Shown: positions 18,677 to 28,969 of the stretch, in pieces
How the letters are laid out: each line of letters starts with the position of its first letter
Numbering within the stretch: position 1 is the stretch's first letter
Assembly (NCBI GenBank): GCA_016204975.1
Contig: JACQJP010000030.1
Location: forward strand, 1-56,310
DNA from: Elusimicrobiota bacterium
GTDB lineage: Bacteria; Elusimicrobiota; Elusimicrobia; JACQJP01
DNA length: 56,310 nt
Reading direction: 5' to 3'
Notes under the pieces: model-generated
The model's input: the letters and a program-made list of their open reading frames with translations, nothing else
The model's database searches: none
What the model was told of the DNA's origin: nothing
Program-made: the position numbers and the translations under genes

Positions 18677-18699
18677 GGGGTGGGGTGGATGCTGAGGGA

Positions 18700-19101
18700 A
18701 TGAGGAAAGGTTTGGAGGTCGGTAAAAAACATGAGCTGGATTTTAAGGTGACCTCGGAGATGCGTCCCGCCCGGCGGGATGGCAGCGTGGTCCATCCGGT
18801 CTATTCCACCTGGTCTATGGTGCACCATTTCGAGATCGTGTGTCGGGAGCTTTTGGAACCCTATCTGGAAGAGCAGGAGGAGGCGGTGGGGCATGAGCTC
18901 GAGGTCCGGCACCTGGCGCCTGCTCCTCTAGGAGCCTCGGTGCGCGTGCAGGCTGTTTTGGAGGAGATTCGGCACAACCGGGTCCTGACCGCCGTGGAGG
19001 TTTTTTGCGGAAAACGTAGGATTGGGGAGGGCCGGTTGGTGCAGGTAGTTTTGCCCAAGGAAAAGCTCCAGAAGAGATTCCGAGAGGCCTCAGAAACATA
19101 A
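18700..19101 (+). CDS. Hotdog-fold thioesterase (fluoroacetyl-CoA-thioesterase-like)
   Basis: VHPVYSTWSMVHHFEIVCRELLEPYLEEQEEAVGHELEVRHLAPAPLGASVRVQAVL. Confidence 0.75.
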   Translation: MRKGLEVGKKHELDFKVTSEMRPARRDGSVVHPVYSTWSMVHHFEIVCRELLEPYLEEQEEAVGHELEVRHLAPAPLGASVRVQAVLEEIRHNRVLTAVEVFCGKRRIGEGRLVQVVLPKEKLQKRFREASET

Positions 19102-19106
19102 ATCCC

Positions 19107-19901
19107 ATGGCCACCGTAACGGAAGAAGCTCTGCTGGTTGAGAAAAAATCCGGGGTTTTGAGAGTCACCCTGAACCGCCCGAAGGTTTTGAACGCCTTGA
19201 CCCACCAGATGCTTTTGGATCTTCACAGGCACCTTGTGGAGGCGGGTATGGATCGGGAGGTGCGGTGCGTGGTGCTGGGTGCCTCCGGACGGGCTTTTTG
19301 CGCGGGGGCGGACCTGGAGAACCTGAAAAAACACCATGAGACGGGAAAGTTTTCTCTGGGGGAAGACCTCCGCAAGTATTTTAACCCCATCGCCTTGCAG
19401 ATTCAAAAGCTCGAGAAGCCGGTCATCGGCGCGGTCCAGGGGGTGGCGGCGGGAGCGGGGGCCAGCTTGGCATTGGCCTGCGATCTCAAGATTTGCTCGG
19501 ACCAAGCCAGCTTTGTTTCGGCTTTTATCAAGGTGGGTTTGGCTCCCGATACGGGGATGACCCACCATCTCGCGCGTTTTCTGGGACCGGCCCTCGCTCT
19601 GGAGCATGCCTGGACCGCAAAACCCATTGAGGCGGCTCGAGCCCTTCAGTTTGGCTTGGTCAACCGCGTCGTCCCCATGGAGCGATTGGAGTCGGAGGTG
19701 GAGGCCTTGACGGAAGAGCTTTCCAGGATGCCGCGGCAGGCGTTGGGGCTGACCAAGAGGACCATGCTGCGGGCCTTTGAAAATAGTTTTGAGGAGCAAC
19801 TAAACTACGAGACCCAGGTCCAGGAGATTTTGGGAAGTGCGCAGGACCATCGGGAAGGGGTGGCGGCCTTTTTAGAGAAGCGGCGGCCAAAATTTGGATA
19901 G
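19107..19901 (+). CDS. Enoyl-CoA hydratase/isomerase
   Basis: ASGRAFCAGADLENL and AVQGVAAGAGASLALACDLKI motifs. Confidence 0.93.
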   Translation: MATVTEEALLVEKKSGVLRVTLNRPKVLNALTHQMLLDLHRHLVEAGMDREVRCVVLGASGRAFCAGADLENLKKHHETGKFSLGEDLRKYFNPIALQIQKLEKPVIGAVQGVAAGAGASLALACDLKICSDQASFVSAFIKVGLAPDTGMTHHLARFLGPALALEHAWTAKPIEAARALQFGLVNRVVPMERLESEVEALTEELSRMPRQALGLTKRTMLRAFENSFEEQLNYETQVQEILGSAQDHREGVAAFLEKRRPKFG

Positions 19902-19910
19902 CGGGAGGAT

Positions 19911-20741
19911 GTGATGGCAAAGATTAGCGAGAGGGAGAAGGAAGAGCGTTTCGCCCAGAGGCTGGGGAAGGGGGGGAAGGTTGCCTCTGCGCAGGAGATG
20001 ACGGAAGAGTACAAGGAGCATTTGGTCCACCTCATGATGATGCAGGCGGATTCCGAACTGGCGGGGGCCTACGGCTATGTGCCGTGGATTATGAAGTCCC
20101 CGAACATTCAGGAAACCCTGGCGGTGGCGCAGATTGTCAAGGATGAGGTGCGCCACGCGCGTGTTATGTACCGCCTCCTGGAAGGTTTGGGGATGGAGGT
20201 ACAAGGCTATTTCGACAAGCACAACTTCACTCTGCGGGTGGAGGAGCGGGATATCGGCACCCAGAGGGTGGCCGACGACAAGCGAGTCAACATTTTTTAC
20301 TACCCCATCCATACCTGGTACGACTTCATTCTGTTTAACTTTTGCATGGATCGCGGGGCCGGGCATCAGCTGGAGGATGCCAAAGACTGCTCCTATCAGC
20401 CTTGGTGCGACGTGATGGAAGGTATCTTTAAGGAGGAGGCCATGCATATGGCGCATGGGGATGCCTGGGTCAAGCGCTTGGCCGGTGATCCCAAGACGCA
20501 GGGTGCGGTTCAGGAAGCGCTCAACGTCTGGTATCCTCGCACCATGAATATTTTTGGAAGGCCCAACTCCCCCAAGAACCGGATTTACCGCAAGCTGGGC
20601 CTCAAGCGCCGAGACAACGAGGAGGTCCGCCAGGCATTTTCCGCCGAGATACGACAAAAGTGCGGGGAGTTCGGGCTCCGGGTTCCGGACTGGAAACCGG
20701 TGGAAGCTATGATGAGCGAAGAGCCGTTCATCCCGGGGTGA
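19911..20741 (+). CDS. PaaA-like (phenylacetyl-CoA epoxidase family) di-iron protein
   Basis: QADSELAGAYGYVPW, QIVKDEVRHARVMY, FKEEAMHMAHGDAW, NVWYPRTMNIFG parallel the PaaA di-iron ligand regions. Confidence 0.8.
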   Translation: MMAKISEREKEERFAQRLGKGGKVASAQEMTEEYKEHLVHLMMMQADSELAGAYGYVPWIMKSPNIQETLAVAQIVKDEVRHARVMYRLLEGLGMEVQGYFDKHNFTLRVEERDIGTQRVADDKRVNIFYYPIHTWYDFILFNFCMDRGAGHQLEDAKDCSYQPWCDVMEGIFKEEAMHMAHGDAWVKRLAGDPKTQGAVQEALNVWYPRTMNIFGRPNSPKNRIYRKLGLKRRDNEEVRQAFSAEIRQKCGEFGLRVPDWKPVEAMMSEEPFIPG

Positions 20742-20748
20742 ACACGCG

Positions 20749-21846
20749 GTGGAGATTCGCAGGGTATCCATCCTAGGGGCCGGGACGATGGGGCGGGGAA
20801 TCGCCCAGCTTTTTGCGCAGCATGGATATCCCACAGTCCTCTGCGATCCCATGGCCCCGGCCCTATCCCGCGCCCGGGAATTTATCCGCAAGGGTCTGGC
20901 TCGGGGGGTACAAAAGGGTAAGTTCTCGGCCAGGGATAGAGATGCGGCGGAGGGGGCCTTGCGTTTTACCTCCCGCATCCAGGATGTTCTTCCCGCCGAG
21001 CTCATTGTGGAGGCGGCCCCGGAGGATCTCGGGTTAAAACAAAGGATTTTTCGCGAATTGGATGCCCGGGCCTTGCCGGAGGTGCTCTTGGCTACCAATA
21101 CCTCCTCATTGTCCGTCTCAGCCATTGCGGAGAAGACCCAACATCCGGAGCGCGTCTTGGGAACCCATTTTTTTAACCCTCCCCCGGTGATGAAGCTGGT
21201 GGAGGTCGTTCGCGCCCGGAGGACCGACGCCCGGGTTTTTCAAGCGGTCTGGGATTTGCTGAAGAGCTTGGGAAAGACGCCGGTGGAGGTCCAGGACTCC
21301 CCGGGATTTATTGTCAACCGCGTCCTGCGTCCCTACTATCTGGAGGGTATGCGCCTAGTGGAGGTGGAGGGCGCGGGGATCGAGACAGTAGACCAATCTG
21401 CCAGGGAGGTGGGGGGGGTTCCCATGGGACCCTTTGAACTCATGGATTTCATCGGTTTGGACGTCAATTTGGCCATTGCCCGCGCCATCTATGGCGCCTT
21501 GGGCAATCCTGCCAGGCTGAAGCCTCATCCCCTTCAGGAGGCTTTGGTGCAAAAAGGAGAGTTGGGAAGAAAATCCGGTGTGGGATTCTATCTGTACCGG
21601 GATTCCGAGATTTCCGGCCTCAATCCGGCGGTAGAAAAACAGCTTCCAAAAAGGGAAAAAATTTCCTTGTCTCCGGAGGAGATTTGGCGCAGGCTTTGTG
21701 GCGGAATTTTGGAGGAGGCCCGGTTGCTCCATGGGGAGGGTCGGGCCAGCGAAGAGGCGATTGACACCGCCGTTCGCTTGGGGATGCGTTTTCCGCAGGG
21801 ACCCTTTGAGTGGGCTCGGGTGAGCTCGGATGCCCCGAAGGTTTAA
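20749..21846 (+). CDS. 3-hydroxyacyl-CoA dehydrogenase
   Basis: VSILGAGTMGRGIAQLFAQHG and GTHFFNPPPVMKLVEVV; GTG start. Confidence 0.93.
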   Translation: MEIRRVSILGAGTMGRGIAQLFAQHGYPTVLCDPMAPALSRAREFIRKGLARGVQKGKFSARDRDAAEGALRFTSRIQDVLPAELIVEAAPEDLGLKQRIFRELDARALPEVLLATNTSSLSVSAIAEKTQHPERVLGTHFFNPPPVMKLVEVVRARRTDARVFQAVWDLLKSLGKTPVEVQDSPGFIVNRVLRPYYLEGMRLVEVEGAGIETVDQSAREVGGVPMGPFELMDFIGLDVNLAIARAIYGALGNPARLKPHPLQEALVQKGELGRKSGVGFYLYRDSEISGLNPAVEKQLPKREKISLSPEEIWRRLCGGILEEARLLHGEGRASEEAIDTAVRLGMRFPQGPFEWARVSSDAPKV

Positions 21847-22084
21847 GCTCAAGCCCGGAAAAAAGCCGCGACTGGATCAGGAGCTTTGTGGTCCGCTTTT
21901 GCGCAAACACCCCTCCCTCCAGGAGGTCCTAGAGGAACACGGCGTCCATTTCTGCGCCGGTTGCTATATCACCTTGTTTTCTCCTCTCAAAAAAGCGGCG
22001 GCCTACCATGCCGTTCCCGACTATGAGCAGCTCCTTCGGGATCTAGGGTCGGCTCTTCGCTGCCGGCCAAGAGTTCGAAGGTGA
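21830..22084 (+). CDS. DUF1858-like small CxxC protein
   Basis: [46 protein letters not shown]; overlaps both flanking genes. Confidence 0.65.
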   Translation: MPRRFKLKPGKKPRLDQELCGPLLRKHPSLQEVLEEHGVHFCAGCYITLFSPLKKAAAYHAVPDYEQLLRDLGSALRCRPRVRR

Positions 22085-23283
22085 CCCCGCTGCCCTCTTC
22101 CTCGGCTGTCTTGGTGGAGGCGGTGCGCACCCCGGTGGGAAAATATGGGGGGGCGTTGGCGCCGGTCCGCCCGGACGATTTGGCTGCCCACGTCCTTTCC
22201 GCGTTGGTGAAGAAAACCCGGGTTGCTCCTGAAGACATCGAGGAGGTGATTTTAGGCTGTGCCAACCAAGCCGGGGAAGACAACCGCAACGTGGCCCGCA
22301 TGGCGGCCCTTTTGGCAGGGCTTGGGGAGCGGGTGGCGGGCCTCACCGTCAACCGTCTCTGCGCCTCGGGCCTGGATGCCATCAACCTTGCCGCTCGGGC
22401 CATTGTGTGTGGAGAGGGGGAAGTTTTTCTAGCCGGAGGGGTGGAATCCATGAGCCGGGCGCCTTGGGTCATGCCCAAAGCCTCGGAAGGCTTTTCTTAT
22501 GGAAATCTGACCGCCTACGACAGTGCCTTGGGTTGGCGCTTTCCCAACCCCAGGATGCAGATGTTGTTTCCTTTGGAGTCTATGGGGGAGACGGCGGAGA
22601 ATATCTTTGAGAAATTTAAAATTTCCAGAGAGAGGCAAGATGGGTTCGCTTTAGAGAGCCATCGCAAGGCCTGGGCGGCGACGCAGGACGGACGTTTTCA
22701 CCAAGAGATCGCCCCGGTGACGGGAGCTGGCGGAAGGGTCATCGAGCAGGATGAGACCATTCGTCCGGATACCACCTTGGAGAAGCTCCGGGCGCTCGCC
22801 CCCGCTTTCCGGAAAGGGGGGGCGGTCACCGCCGGCAACTCCTCTCCATTGAGCGACGGAGCCTCGGCGGTTCTGGTGATGAATGCGGAGAAGGCCAAGC
22901 GGTTGGGGATGAAACCGGTTTTGCGCTGGGTGGGCTCTGCGGCCACGGGCGTTTCGCCTCGGCTGATGGGGCTGGGGCCGGTCGAGGCGGTGCAGAAGCT
23001 CTTGCGGCGCACGGGGGTCGCTTTAAGCCAGGTGGACCTTTTTGAGATCAATGAGGCCTTCGCCGTACAGGCCTTGGCCTGTGTTCAAGAGTTGGACCTG
23101 GATTTGAGAAAGATCAACGTGTGCGGGGGGGCGCTTGCTTTGGGACATCCCCTGGGGTGTTCGGGCGCGCGGCTGGTGACCACGCTGCTCTATGAGATGA
23201 GGCGACGGGACGTTCGGTATGGGGTGGTGAGCTTGTGCGTGGGGGTCGGGCAGGGCGTGGCGACATTGTTTGAGAAGATTTAA
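22081..23283 (+). CDS. Thiolase / acetyl-CoA acyltransferase
   Basis: [52 protein letters not shown]. Confidence 0.95.
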   Translation: MTPLPSSSAVLVEAVRTPVGKYGGALAPVRPDDLAAHVLSALVKKTRVAPEDIEEVILGCANQAGEDNRNVARMAALLAGLGERVAGLTVNRLCASGLDAINLAARAIVCGEGEVFLAGGVESMSRAPWVMPKASEGFSYGNLTAYDSALGWRFPNPRMQMLFPLESMGETAENIFEKFKISRERQDGFALESHRKAWAATQDGRFHQEIAPVTGAGGRVIEQDETIRPDTTLEKLRALAPAFRKGGAVTAGNSSPLSDGASAVLVMNAEKAKRLGMKPVLRWVGSAATGVSPRLMGLGPVEAVQKLLRRTGVALSQVDLFEINEAFAVQALACVQELDLDLRKINVCGGALALGHPLGCSGARLVTTLLYEMRRRDVRYGVVSLCVGVGQGVATLFEKI

Positions 23284-23311
23284 TCATCCCTGGCCACTCC
23301 TCTAAATAAGC

Positions 23312-23328
23312 TTGCAAAAGTCCGGTAA
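23312..23328 (+). repeat. Dispersed repeat TTGCAAAAGTCCGGTAA
   Basis: Intergenic copy 19 nt upstream of the MFS ATG; same core at 25.2, 34.6 and 44.2 kb. Confidence 0.7.
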
Positions 23329-23346
23329 CAAGCCTCTGTTCCACTG

Positions 23347-24540
23347 ATGAATACCCAGAAAGTTTCTCTTAACGCCCGGGAGTGGAGGGTTACATTGGGG
23401 TTGGGGGGGGTGTTTGCTCTAAGAATGCTGGGTTTGTTTTTGGTCCTGCCTGTCTTGAGTCTTTATGCGTATGGACTTGCGGGGGCGACTCCTTTTTTGG
23501 CGGGGGTCTCGGTGGGAATCTACGGACTGACCCAGGCGCTCTTTCAGATTCCCTTCGGCGCCTTGAGCGACCTTTGGGGGCGAAAGCAGATGATCGTACT
23601 GGGCCTTTTGATTTTTGCCCTGGGCAGCACGGTAGCCGCTTTTTCGCAGGGGATCTACGGGCTTTTGTTGGGGCGGGCGCTCCAGGGATCCGGGGCGGTG
23701 GCTTCCGTGGTGATCGCCCTCCTTGCGGATTTGACCCGGGAGGAGGTTCGCGCCAGGTCCATGGCGGTTGTGGGCATGTGCATCGGCTTGAGTTTCGGCT
23801 TGGGGGTCCTAGGGGGGCCTTTGTGGAGCGCCCGCTACGGAGTGGCCTCCCTATTCATTTTAACAGCGGTTCTGTGTGTGCTGGGAATCCTCTATCTTCT
23901 TTTGGGGATTCCCGACGCTACCCCGATTGTAGCTTCGGAGTCCTCCCGCATCTCCCCGACGAACTTCTTGCGGGTCCTGAGGGACTCCAATCTTTTTACC
24001 TTGGATCTGGGCATGTTTTTGCTGCATGGTGGGATGACCGCGGTTTTTGTGGTGACTCCATTCCTTTTAAAAGAACATTACCCCCGGCAGGAGTTTTGGA
24101 AGGCATATGTTCCTATGATTTTGATTGGGGGAGGCGCCATGTTTCCGGCTGTCTACTGGGCCGAAACCCGTGGGCGCATCAAGGAGTTTCTCTTAGCAGG
24201 CAGCGCTATCATGGTCTTGGGTTTTGGGATTCTTTGGGGGTTTTCCTTTGAAAGGGCTGGGCTGGTTTCGGGGCTGGTGGTTTATTTCATTGGATTTAAT
24301 TTTCTGGAACCGATTCTCCCCTCCCTGGTCACTCGCTGTGCCCATCCCTCTCTGAGGGGCACTGCGGTGGGAGTCTTCAGCACCGGCGAATTTTTGGGAG
24401 CTTTTGTGGGAGGGGCCTTGGGGGGCTGGTTTCTAGGACATGGGGTGCAGGCCCTTTTTCCTTGTTTGGGGATACTGGCTTTTTTCTGGATGGCCGTGGC
24501 GTGGAAAAGGCTTCAAGTCCCGGCTTATCGGAGCGTCTGA
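23347..24540 (+). CDS. MFS transporter
   Basis: About 12 [21 protein letters not shown] motif A. Confidence 0.9.
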   Translation: MNTQKVSLNAREWRVTLGLGGVFALRMLGLFLVLPVLSLYAYGLAGATPFLAGVSVGIYGLTQALFQIPFGALSDLWGRKQMIVLGLLIFALGSTVAAFSQGIYGLLLGRALQGSGAVASVVIALLADLTREEVRARSMAVVGMCIGLSFGLGVLGGPLWSARYGVASLFILTAVLCVLGILYLLLGIPDATPIVASESSRISPTNFLRVLRDSNLFTLDLGMFLLHGGMTAVFVVTPFLLKEHYPRQEFWKAYVPMILIGGGAMFPAVYWAETRGRIKEFLLAGSAIMVLGFGILWGFSFERAGLVSGLVVYFIGFNFLEPILPSLVTRCAHPSLRGTAVGVFSTGEFLGAFVGGALGGWFLGHGVQALFPCLGILAFFWMAVAWKRLQVPAYRSV

Positions 24541-25271
24541 GGGATGGTTAGTTTTTGGATGCGGATAGGCTTTAAGGGTTGGTTCGCGGCGTTTTGGGCA
24601 GCCTCCGAGATGGCCACGGCCACCTCCTGTCCCTGGACCACTTGCCCGAAGATGGTGTGCTTGCCGTTGAGCCATGGGGTGGGCGCCACGGTGATGAAGA
24701 ATTGGCTCCCGTTGGTGTTAGGGCCGGCGTTGGCCATGGCCAGCCTGCCGGGACGGTCAAAACCAAGCTCCGGGGCGATTTCGTCTTGGAATCGGTAGCC
24801 CGGCCCGCCGGTTCCGTTTCCCAAGGGATCTCCCCCCTGGATCATAAAATTGGGGATGACGCGGTGGAAAATGAGCCCGTCATAGAAGCGCCGGCGAACC
24901 TTCTGTCCGGTTCGGGGATCTGTCCATTCCTTGGTTCCTTGGGCGAGGCCCACGAAGTTGGCGACGGTTTCCGGGGCCTGCTTTGGGAAAAGCTCTACGA
25001 CGATAGTTCCCAGGCTGGTTTCGAAATGGGCGTAGAGAGGCTGTTGCGGTTGCGCCTGCCTCTGGACGGTTTGCTGGGTCGGGGGGGCGCAGGCGGCCGC
25101 CAGGATCCATAGAGCCGTGCAACCCTTGGCCACCTTCCTCAATAACTGGACTTTTGCAAAATGGAATGGGGGTCTGTATTTTCTCCAGGCAATCCCCCGG
25201 CCATCCCCTTCTCTACAAGTTTGCAAAAGTCCAGTAAATAAGTCGGCAAAAGTCTCATGGAAAGATTTCAT
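24525..25271 (-). CDS. Cyclophilin-type peptidyl-prolyl isomerase, probable lipoprotein (start over-extended in track)
   Basis: [24 protein letters not shown]; lipobox-like LAAAC; true start probably near 25150, since the track ORF reads through an intergenic repeat. Confidence 0.88.
   Translation of the reverse strand: MKSFHETFADLFTGLLQTCREGDGRGIAWRKYRPPFHFAKVQLLRKVAKGCTALWILAAACAPPTQQTVQRQAQPQQPLYAHFETSLGTIVVELFPKQAPETVANFVGLAQGTKEWTDPRTGQKVRRRFYDGLIFHRVIPNFMIQGGDPLGNGTGGPGYRFQDEIAPELGFDRPGRLAMANAGPNTNGSQFFITVAPTPWLNGKHTIFGQVVQGQEVAVAISEAAQNAANQPLKPIRIQKLTIPQTLR
25145..25235. repeat. Inverted-repeat (REP/MITE-like) element ACTGGACTTTTGCAAA...TTTGCAAAAGTCCAGT
   Basis: 16-bp perfect arms at 25145-25160 and 25220-25235, with nested GGGGG/CCCCC. 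Confidence 0.75.
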
Positions 25272-25348
25272 CGTCTTCCTCCGGTCGGTGTGTTTGGTAT
25301 AATTTCTTCTTTCGGGCTATTCTAGCAAAATAGATGAGGAGGTGGTTT

Positions 25349-25786
25349 ATGTTCGGTTGGCGAGAGAGATTGGTTCCGGTGGGGATTCTATGGTTGCGGT
25401 TGTGGGTGGGGCTTGCCCTGATGAGCCACGGCTATGGCAAGATCTTTGGGGGAGGCATGGAGGGATTTGCCCAGTTTGCGGTGGCACAGAAGCTGGGCTT
25501 TCCCCTGCCCAGCTTCTTTGCCTGGATGGCGGCCCTGTCTGAGTTTCTGGGAGGGTTGCTGTTGGCGGTAGGCCTGGGCACCCGGGTGGCTGCGGCGTTT
25601 GTCTTCATCAACATGTCGGTGGCCTTTTTTATCTACCATGCGGCCGATCCATTCCGGGTCAAGGAACTGGCCTTTCTTTACTGGGCGGTGGCCGGGGGTT
25701 TGATTCTGGTCGGGCCGCACCGCCACTCCCTGGACTGCAGGATATTGAGGAGATTGCGAGGACCCGATCTTAATTCGGGAGCATAA
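25349..25786 (+). CDS. DoxX family membrane protein
   Basis: Four hydrophobic segments, LMSHGYGKIFGGG; RBS GAGGAGG before the ATG. Confidence 0.85.
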   Translation: MFGWRERLVPVGILWLRLWVGLALMSHGYGKIFGGGMEGFAQFAVAQKLGFPLPSFFAWMAALSEFLGGLLLAVGLGTRVAAAFVFINMSVAFFIYHAADPFRVKELAFLYWAVAGGLILVGPHRHSLDCRILRRLRGPDLNSGA

Positions 25787-25789
25787 TTT

Positions 25790-26572
25790 TTGAACCTCTG
25801 GGAAGCCGCCGTTCTGGGCACAGTTCAGGGCGCAACGGAGTTTTTGCCGGTTTCTAGCTCCGCCCATCTGGTTCTGATTCCTCATTTTCTTGGGTGGAGG
25901 GATCCGGGCCTGGCCTATGACGTGGCGCTTCACTGGGGGACTTTAGTGGGAGTCATTTTTTATTTTTATCGGGATTGGCTTCGCCTTTTGAGGGCTGCCG
26001 TGGGGGCGAAGGACTCCCCAGAGGCCCGGCTTTTTTTGAAGCTGATGCTGGCCAGCCTCCCCGCGGCGTCAGCGGGGTATTTATTTTCCGGATGGGCGGA
26101 GGGTTTTTTCAGGCAGCCTCCCTTGGTGGCCAGGATGTTGATTTTGTTCGCCTTCTTCCTTTGGATGGGGGATTTTTTTGGAGCGAGATCTCGGGGAGAA
26201 AACACCCTCTCCTGGAGGGAGGCCTTGGGGGTGGGGCTGGCTCAGGCGCTGGCCGTCTTTCCGGGCGTTTCTCGCTCCGGGGCGACCATGACTGCCGGCC
26301 TTTTGGTGGGACTCAGCCGCCAGGCCGCCGCGCGTTTTTCCTTTTTGCTTTCCGTGCCGATTATTCTTGGAGCCGGGCTTTTGAAGCTGCCGGAGTTGGC
26401 CCGCTCACAGGTTTCCCTCTCCTATTTGGCGGTCGGATTTTTTTTCGCTATGCTTTCAGGCTTTTTCAGCATTCATTTTCTTTTGAGGTTTCTTCAAAAA
26501 AGAGGCTTCTCCGCCTTCGTGCTCTACCGTTTTCTCCTGGGATTTTTCATTCTTTTTTTTATCGGCTACTAA
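25790..26572 (+). CDS. uppP: Undecaprenyl-diphosphatase
   Basis: VQGATEFLPVSSSAHLVL and FPGVSRSGATMTAGLLVGLSR; TTG start. Confidence 0.95.
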   Translation: MNLWEAAVLGTVQGATEFLPVSSSAHLVLIPHFLGWRDPGLAYDVALHWGTLVGVIFYFYRDWLRLLRAAVGAKDSPEARLFLKLMLASLPAASAGYLFSGWAEGFFRQPPLVARMLILFAFFLWMGDFFGARSRGENTLSWREALGVGLAQALAVFPGVSRSGATMTAGLLVGLSRQAAARFSFLLSVPIILGAGLLKLPELARSQVSLSYLAVGFFFAMLSGFFSIHFLLRFLQKRGFSAFVLYRFLLGFFILFFIGY

Positions 26573-26576
26573 CTTT

Positions 26577-27041
26577 ATGATCCTTTATGTTTTCCGGCAC
26601 GGACGGGCCCTGAGTGTGGAGGAGGCCGGTATTTCTACGGACGCGGAGAGGCCTCTCTCCCCCCAGGGGGTGGCCGAGGTTCGGCTCGCCGCGGAGCACC
26701 TTCGGGCGCAAGGGGGCAGGCCGGAGAAGATATTTTCCAGCCCCTTGAGGCGCGCTCGGGAGACCGCGCAGGTGGCGGCCGCTATTTTAAACTTTCAGGA
26801 GCCCATCGTGGAATTGGGGATTTTATCCGGGGGGGTTTCCGGCGCCCAACTCTGGGAGAGCCTGGAGCCGGAGCTTTCTTCTTGCCGCGAGGCGGTCATA
26901 GTGGGACATCAACCGCAGCTGGGGGAGTGGGTCGCGCTTTTTTTGGGTCTTCAGACCCCCCGCTTGGCAGCCGGCGGCCTGGTAGCCATGGAGATTTCGG
27001 AGGAGGCTCAGGCCAAGTTTTTATGGTCTCGGAATCCCTAA
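26577..27041 (+). CDS. SixA-like phosphohistidine phosphatase
   Basis: YVFRHGRALSVEE, SSPLRRARETAQV, VIVGHQPQLGEW. Confidence 0.88.
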   Translation: MILYVFRHGRALSVEEAGISTDAERPLSPQGVAEVRLAAEHLRAQGGRPEKIFSSPLRRARETAQVAAAILNFQEPIVELGILSGGVSGAQLWESLEPELSSCREAVIVGHQPQLGEWVALFLGLQTPRLAAGGLVAMEISEEAQAKFLWSRNP

Positions 27042-27060
27042 GAAATTTGGTAAGATAACT

Positions 27061-27792
27061 GTGATGGATGCGGGTTTGCTTCGGATTCTCAGGGCGACCC
27101 ATACCCTCCGTACCCCCCAGCGCAGGCTCGCTACTTTCGGCGAGACGCGGATTCACTATTATCTGTTTTCTCCCCTGCCTCCCGGCGGAAAAAGATGCCG
27201 CTTGAGGGAAGGAGAGATCCTTGCGGAGCGCCCCCACATTTTGACGGCGGAGGTGATGCTGAGGCGTTTTGAAGGATTCGATGAGAAAACCCAGATTTTG
27301 GCGCGGGAGTTGGTGGAGCAGTACCAGCATCTGCTTCGGGGGCTGGAGTACCGCTTTCGCAATGCCGTTAGGAAGACTCGCCTTCTGGAGAAGGAGGCGG
27401 GTCCTATGGCGCAAGAGGTGGGCCGGCGCTTGAATGAGGCGCGGGAGCTCCACGCTGCTGTTTTGGTTTGTCCGGAGCAGGGATGGCAGATTTCCTTGCT
27501 CAAGCTCCTTTTAGATGAGGTGACCAAATCCTTTCCTACCCAGATGCGGGAGCTGGAGGAGCATGATCTTTTTAATCCGGCCCAGGCGGCTTCCAACCGC
27601 AGGCGCGCGGAGGTGGAAGCTTTGCTTCGGCGCCTTTCTATGGAAAAAACCGTCAGTGGTTGCAGTTCCGGTTTGAAAGAAGAGTATCAGGAAAAGCTCA
27701 AGTTTTTAGGAAAAAAGCTGAAGGACTATGGCCTTTTTGAGGAGTATGAGGACCGTTTTTTCTCGCTGGCCTCCTCTTCCTCCGGTAGTTAA
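27061..27792 (+). CDS. Hypothetical helical protein
   Basis: Coding-like ORF between sixA and UDG genes; no family recognised. Confidence 0.6.
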   Translation: MMDAGLLRILRATHTLRTPQRRLATFGETRIHYYLFSPLPPGGKRCRLREGEILAERPHILTAEVMLRRFEGFDEKTQILARELVEQYQHLLRGLEYRFRNAVRKTRLLEKEAGPMAQEVGRRLNEARELHAAVLVCPEQGWQISLLKLLLDEVTKSFPTQMRELEEHDLFNPAQAASNRRRAEVEALLRRLSMEKTVSGCSSGLKEEYQEKLKFLGKKLKDYGLFEEYEDRFFSLASSSSGS

Positions 27793-27822
27793 ACTTATCC
27801 CGCGACTTGTCGGCAATAATTC

Positions 27823-28467
27823 TTGATGGGATTTCAGTTTGATCTCTTTGACGGAAAACAAAACGACATTTTAGGGGCCGGGACTTACGAGGAGTTTAAG
27901 AGGCTTCTGGAAGGTTCCCGCTGCGCCTTGTGCGCGCTGCATGCATCCCGGACGCACATCGTGGTAGATCGCGGGAACCCCAAATCAAAAATCCTGATGA
28001 TCGGGGAGGGTCCGGGGGAAAACGAAGACCTTCAGGGACGGGCCTTCGTCGGGCGGTCCGGACGGCTTATGGACCGCTTGGTGGCCGAAGAGCTGGGGAT
28101 GGATACCAATCGGGATTTTTTGATCGCCAATGTCATCAAATGCCGACCTCCCCAGAACCGGACGCCGGAGATGCAGGAGGCCCAGGCCTGCCTTCCTTTC
28201 CTGAGAAAGCAGGTGGAATTGATGCGCCCTCAGGTGATCCTGCTGCTGGGGGCGACGGCCCTGAAGCATCTGGTGCCGGAGAAGAAGAATTTCTCCATGG
28301 AAAAAGAGGCCGGCCGTTTTTTCAGTGTTTCGCAATATGCCGGCGTCCAATGGATGGTACTGTATCACCCCGCCTACCTTCTTTACGATCCCCGCAAAGA
28401 GCCTGCCTTCCGCCAGCACCTGCAAAGCTTGAAAAAACTTCTGGAGAAAGTAACAGAAAGGGCGTAG
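27823..28467 (+). CDS. Type-4 uracil-DNA glycosylase family protein
   Basis: CALCALHASRTHIVVDRGNPKSKILMIGEGPGENEDLQGRAFVGRSG ... YHPAYLL. Confidence 0.9.
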   Translation: MMGFQFDLFDGKQNDILGAGTYEEFKRLLEGSRCALCALHASRTHIVVDRGNPKSKILMIGEGPGENEDLQGRAFVGRSGRLMDRLVAEELGMDTNRDFLIANVIKCRPPQNRTPEMQEAQACLPFLRKQVELMRPQVILLLGATALKHLVPEKKNFSMEKEAGRFFSVSQYAGVQWMVLYHPAYLLYDPRKEPAFRQHLQSLKKLLEKVTERA

Positions 28468-28503
28468 GCCGCAGGTGGTGGGCTTCTTTTCTTTGCCACA
28501 GCC

Positions 28504-28953
28504 TTACCTGCTTTGGTTTCTTTTCAGAAGGTGATCCAGGCTGAGCGTCCGGGGAGGATTTTTATAGATCAGGATCGCCAGGCCCAACAGAAGCATATCC
28601 AGCCCTAGGGCCTGGAGGGGGGACAAGGAGAGTGCCTTTCCAAAGCAACCGCACTCTCCCAACGGGGTGCCTCGCAGGAGGTTGATTCCCAGCGCAATAA
28701 TAAAGGAAGCCGATAGAATTCCAAGCCCCGCGCTGGAAAGCCGGGTGGCGTATCCCAGAAAGAGATAGACGCCCAAAAGGAGCTCCAGCCACGGCAGGAT
28801 TTTTGCGAAAGGAAAAATGAGTGCGGGAGGCAGGAGCTCGTAGATCTGGACTACCGCCGCAAACTCCTCGACGGGAAGCAGAAGCTTGGATATCCCGGAG
28901 GCGGCGAAGAGGAATCCTAAAAGCAGTCGTGCAGGGAAAGTGTATCGAGCCAT
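28504..28953 (-). CDS. MauE/DoxX-like redox-associated membrane protein
   Basis: Four TM segments and GECGCFG. Confidence 0.75.
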   Translation of the reverse strand: MARYTFPARLLLGFLFAASGISKLLLPVEEFAAVVQIYELLPPALIFPFAKILPWLELLLGVYLFLGYATRLSSAGLGILSASFIIALGINLLRGTPLGECGCFGKALSLSPLQALGLDMLLLGLAILIYKNPPRTLSLDHLLKRNQSR

Positions 28954-28969
28954 CGTGGCTCAGTAGTTC

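Noticed and set aside
18861-19799. 312-aa minus-strand ORF
   Set aside because: Antisense to the enoyl-CoA hydratase gene.
19872-21125. 417-aa minus-strand ORF
   Set aside because: Antisense to the PaaA-like and HAD genes, both with clear family motifs.
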